7,211 nt of DNA, taken from assembly GCA_029548585.1 (NCBI GenBank), contig JAKPNC010000091.1, positions 1 through 7,211 on the forward strand, given 5' to 3'. The notes below the pieces were generated by a model. The model made no database searches. It saw only the letters and a list, made by a program, of their open reading frames with translations, and had not been told where the DNA came from. Both the position numbers and the translations under genes were made by a program. The stretch is from a bacterium. GTDB taxonomy: Bacteria; Ratteibacteria; UBA8468; B48-G9; JAFGKM01. Shown piece by piece: positions 6,568 through 7,211 of this stretch (positions within the stretch are counted from its first letter, which is position 1; each line of letters begins with the position of its first letter).

Positions 6568-6598
6568 TTAACATACACTACCCGGTTACATGATAAAT

Positions 6599-6684
6599 CT
6601 GCAATATAGAGTCTTTGAAAAAAGACGATGAATGATGCATATGTTGGGATTCAAACCTGTCATTAAGGACAGGGTTATTTGCAG
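6599..6684 (+). promoter_or_regulatory. three-way-junction-like RNA fold just before pilin RBS
   Basis: Outer stem: CTGCAA (6599-6604) with TTGCAG (6679-6684), extendable by two pairs across a bulged base. It encloses two hairpins. The first is GTCTTT-GAAA-AAAGAC (6611-6626), a perfect 6-bp stem with a GNRA tetraloop. The second is CCTGTC-ATTAAG-GACAGG (6656-6673), extendable outward past a bulged G. The outer 3' strand ends 12 nt before the Shine-Dalgarno at 6697, where an expression platform would sit. No recalled riboswitch consensus fits. Confidence 0.45.
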
Positions 6685-6709
6685 TTAATTTTCTTTGGAG
6701 GAGGGTATA

Positions 6710-7102
6710 ATGAAAAAGGCATTGAGAAGGAAGAAGGGGTTCACGCTCATAGAACTTATGACGGTTGTCATCATAGTCGGCATACTGGCATCCGTATCGG
6801 TACCCCTTTACAGGGCGCAGATAAAGAAGGCGATCGCGTCTGAAGGAACAGCGCTGGTCGGTTCCGTCAGGTCATCTGAGAGGATATACTATGCCGAACA
6901 CACCGCTTATACCGATGACAAGGACGTGCTCAACCTTGAAACGTTCGACAACAAGTATTTCGACTGGGGAGATGTAACCATCACGCTTACAGGCAGCGGA
7001 ACAGGATTTTCCGCAGCGGCGGCCGGCAGGACAGATAGCGCGGCAGATGGCATCACGGTTACTATAAACGAAACAGGTGATATATCGTATACCGGTCTTT
7101 AA
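6710..7102 (+). CDS. pilA: type IV pilin precursor (PilA-like major pilin candidate)
   Basis: 130-residue prepilin. A 10-residue basic leader ending KKG is followed by FTLIELMTVVIIVGILASV; a PilD-type peptidase would cut after G10 and methylate F1, leaving 120 residues with the conserved E5. The hydrophobic N-terminal helix ends near P22. Mature positions F1, Y24, Y50, Y51 and Y57 are aromatic, with a second cluster F69, Y73, F74, W76. The C-terminal part is Gly/Ala/Thr-rich and looks beta-stranded. There is no cysteine, so the disulfide D-loop of many type IVa pilins is absent. The start is ATG 6710, with the strong Shine-Dalgarno GGAGGAGGG at 6697-6705; an upstream in-frame TTG (6695) overlaps that site and is not the start. 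GspG pseudopilin is less likely because its C-terminal calcium-site motif was not seen. Confidence 0.9.
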   Translation: MKKALRRKKGFTLIELMTVVIIVGILASVSVPLYRAQIKKAIASEGTALVGSVRSSERIYYAEHTAYTDDKDVLNLETFDNKYFDWGDVTITLTGSGTGFSAAAAGRTDSAADGITVTINETGDISYTGL

Positions 7103-7122
7103 AAAGAAGACAATAATACAGC

Positions 7123-7145
7123 CCCCGCCTGGAAACTTTGCGGGG
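7123..7145 (+). repeat. GC-rich hairpin between the two pilin genes
   Basis: CCCCGC (7123-7128) and GCGGGG (7140-7145) form a perfect 6-bp stem with an 11-nt loop. It begins 21 nt after the pilin stop and ends 13 nt before the next prepilin ATG. There is no T-tract after it, so it is more likely an mRNA-stabilising or processing stem that sets unequal expression of the two pilins than a terminator. A weaker alternative pairs CTTT (7136-7139) with AAAG (7146-7149), next to the downstream ribosome-binding site. Confidence 0.55.
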
Positions 7146-7158
7146 AAAGGAAGAAAAA

Positions 7159-7211
7159 ATGCAAAGAAGGAGTTTGGGGAAGAAGGGTTTTACCCTCATA
7201 GAACTAATGAT
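7159..7211 (+). CDS. second type IV prepilin, 5' end only
   Basis: ATG at 7159 opens a frame of 17 complete codons cut by the window edge: MQRRSLGKKGFTLIELM. The basic 10-residue leader, KKG-F cleavage site and E5 are clear, so this is a class III signal peptide of a prepilin or pseudopilin. AAAGGAAG at 7146-7153 is the Shine-Dalgarno. It lies 56 nt after the first pilin's stop in the same direction. The leader and first residues resemble those of the first pilin, but the codons differ (TTT ACC CTC ATA here against TTC ACG CTC ATA), so it is not a recent perfect duplicate at this end. Whether it is a minor or a second major pilin cannot be told. Confidence 0.85.
   Translation, partial: MQRRSLGKKGFTLIELM

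Larger units (their letters stand above)
6321..6709 (+). promoter_or_regulatory. long structured 5' leader of pilin mRNA, candidate cis-regulatory RNA
   Basis: About 390 nt between the promoter and the pilin ATG contain no convincing gene. A T-rich run (6341-6352) is followed by direct repeats and at least three substantial inverted-repeat structures at 6484-6521, 6524-6567 and 6599-6684, listed separately. CCGGG (6466-6470) can also pair with CCCGG (6581-6585), enclosing the first two hairpins. The spacing and nesting suggest a folded leader rather than filler DNA. I could not match it to GEMM c-di-GMP or other riboswitch consensus sequences from memory. Function is inference: attenuation, ligand sensing, mRNA stability, or an overlapping small RNA. 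Confidence 0.45.

Noticed and set aside
6568..6597. TTAACA-18-GATAAA as a nearer pilin promoter
   Set aside because: The -10 matches only 4 of 6 and the spacing is 18; clearly weaker than 6286-6314, though a secondary start cannot be excluded.
6315..6709. c-di-GMP (GEMM) riboswitch before the pilin
   Set aside because: The conserved GCAAACC / ACGCAAAGC-type segments recalled for GEMM-I were not found, although GAAA tetraloop and pilin context made it worth testing.
6706..6711. TATAAT at the pilin start codon as a -10 box
   Set aside because: No -35 at the proper distance; it would give a leaderless truncated message and arises from the RBS/ATG context.
1..7211. CRISPR array, tRNA/rRNA genes, insertion sequences
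   Set aside because: No regularly spaced repeats, tRNA-like cloverleaf, rRNA segments or transposase frames were seen.

Overview
The window reads as a bacterial chromosome segment with two divergent gene groups and a type IV pilus assembly cluster. AGG/AGA arginine codons and ATA isoleucine codons are frequent in all the genes. Together with pilB-pilC-pilin content this suits a Gram-negative-type, probably anaerobic or environmental lineage such as Desulfobacterota, Nitrospirota, Omnitrophota or Elusimicrobiota. The phylum cannot be fixed from the sequence alone, and no sign of recent transfer (IS element, tRNA, integrase) was seen.

Left part (1-2813, minus strand): three closely packed genes read leftwards. 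First is an ornithine aminotransferase (rocD) carrying every active-site residue I could align with the human enzyme. Its TGA stop abuts the ATG of a metal-dependent amidohydrolase (amidohydrolase_2/COG2159-like). After a 51-nt gap with a strong Shine-Dalgarno comes a Gfo/Idh/MocA-type NAD(P)-dependent oxidoreductase that runs off the left edge. The layout implies one operon for ornithine/arginine-linked or related small-molecule catabolism; the substrates of the last two enzymes are unknown.

Middle (2814-3316): a 503-nt divergent intergenic region. It holds a near-consensus sigma70 promoter for pilB (TTGACA-17-TATTAT), a possible opposing extended -10 promoter for the rocD operon, a dyad between them, and a second dyad at the pilB ribosome-binding site.

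Right part (3317-7211, plus strand): pilB (extension ATPase with tandem MshEN-type N-terminal motifs), pilC (inner-membrane platform), then a 431-nt gap, a cysteine-free type IV pilin, and the first 17 codons of a second prepilin. PilB and PilC would drive polymerisation of the pilin subunits. No pilT lies between pilB and pilC.

The most notable unexplained part is the gap before the pilin gene. A near-perfect sigma70 promoter (TTGACA-17-TAGAAT) lies just after pilC, so the pilin mRNA should carry a leader of about 390 nt. The leader contains several strong hairpins, two pairs of direct repeats, and a three-way-junction-like fold ending a few bases before the Shine-Dalgarno. It fits no riboswitch class I could recall and is the best candidate here for an undescribed regulatory RNA.
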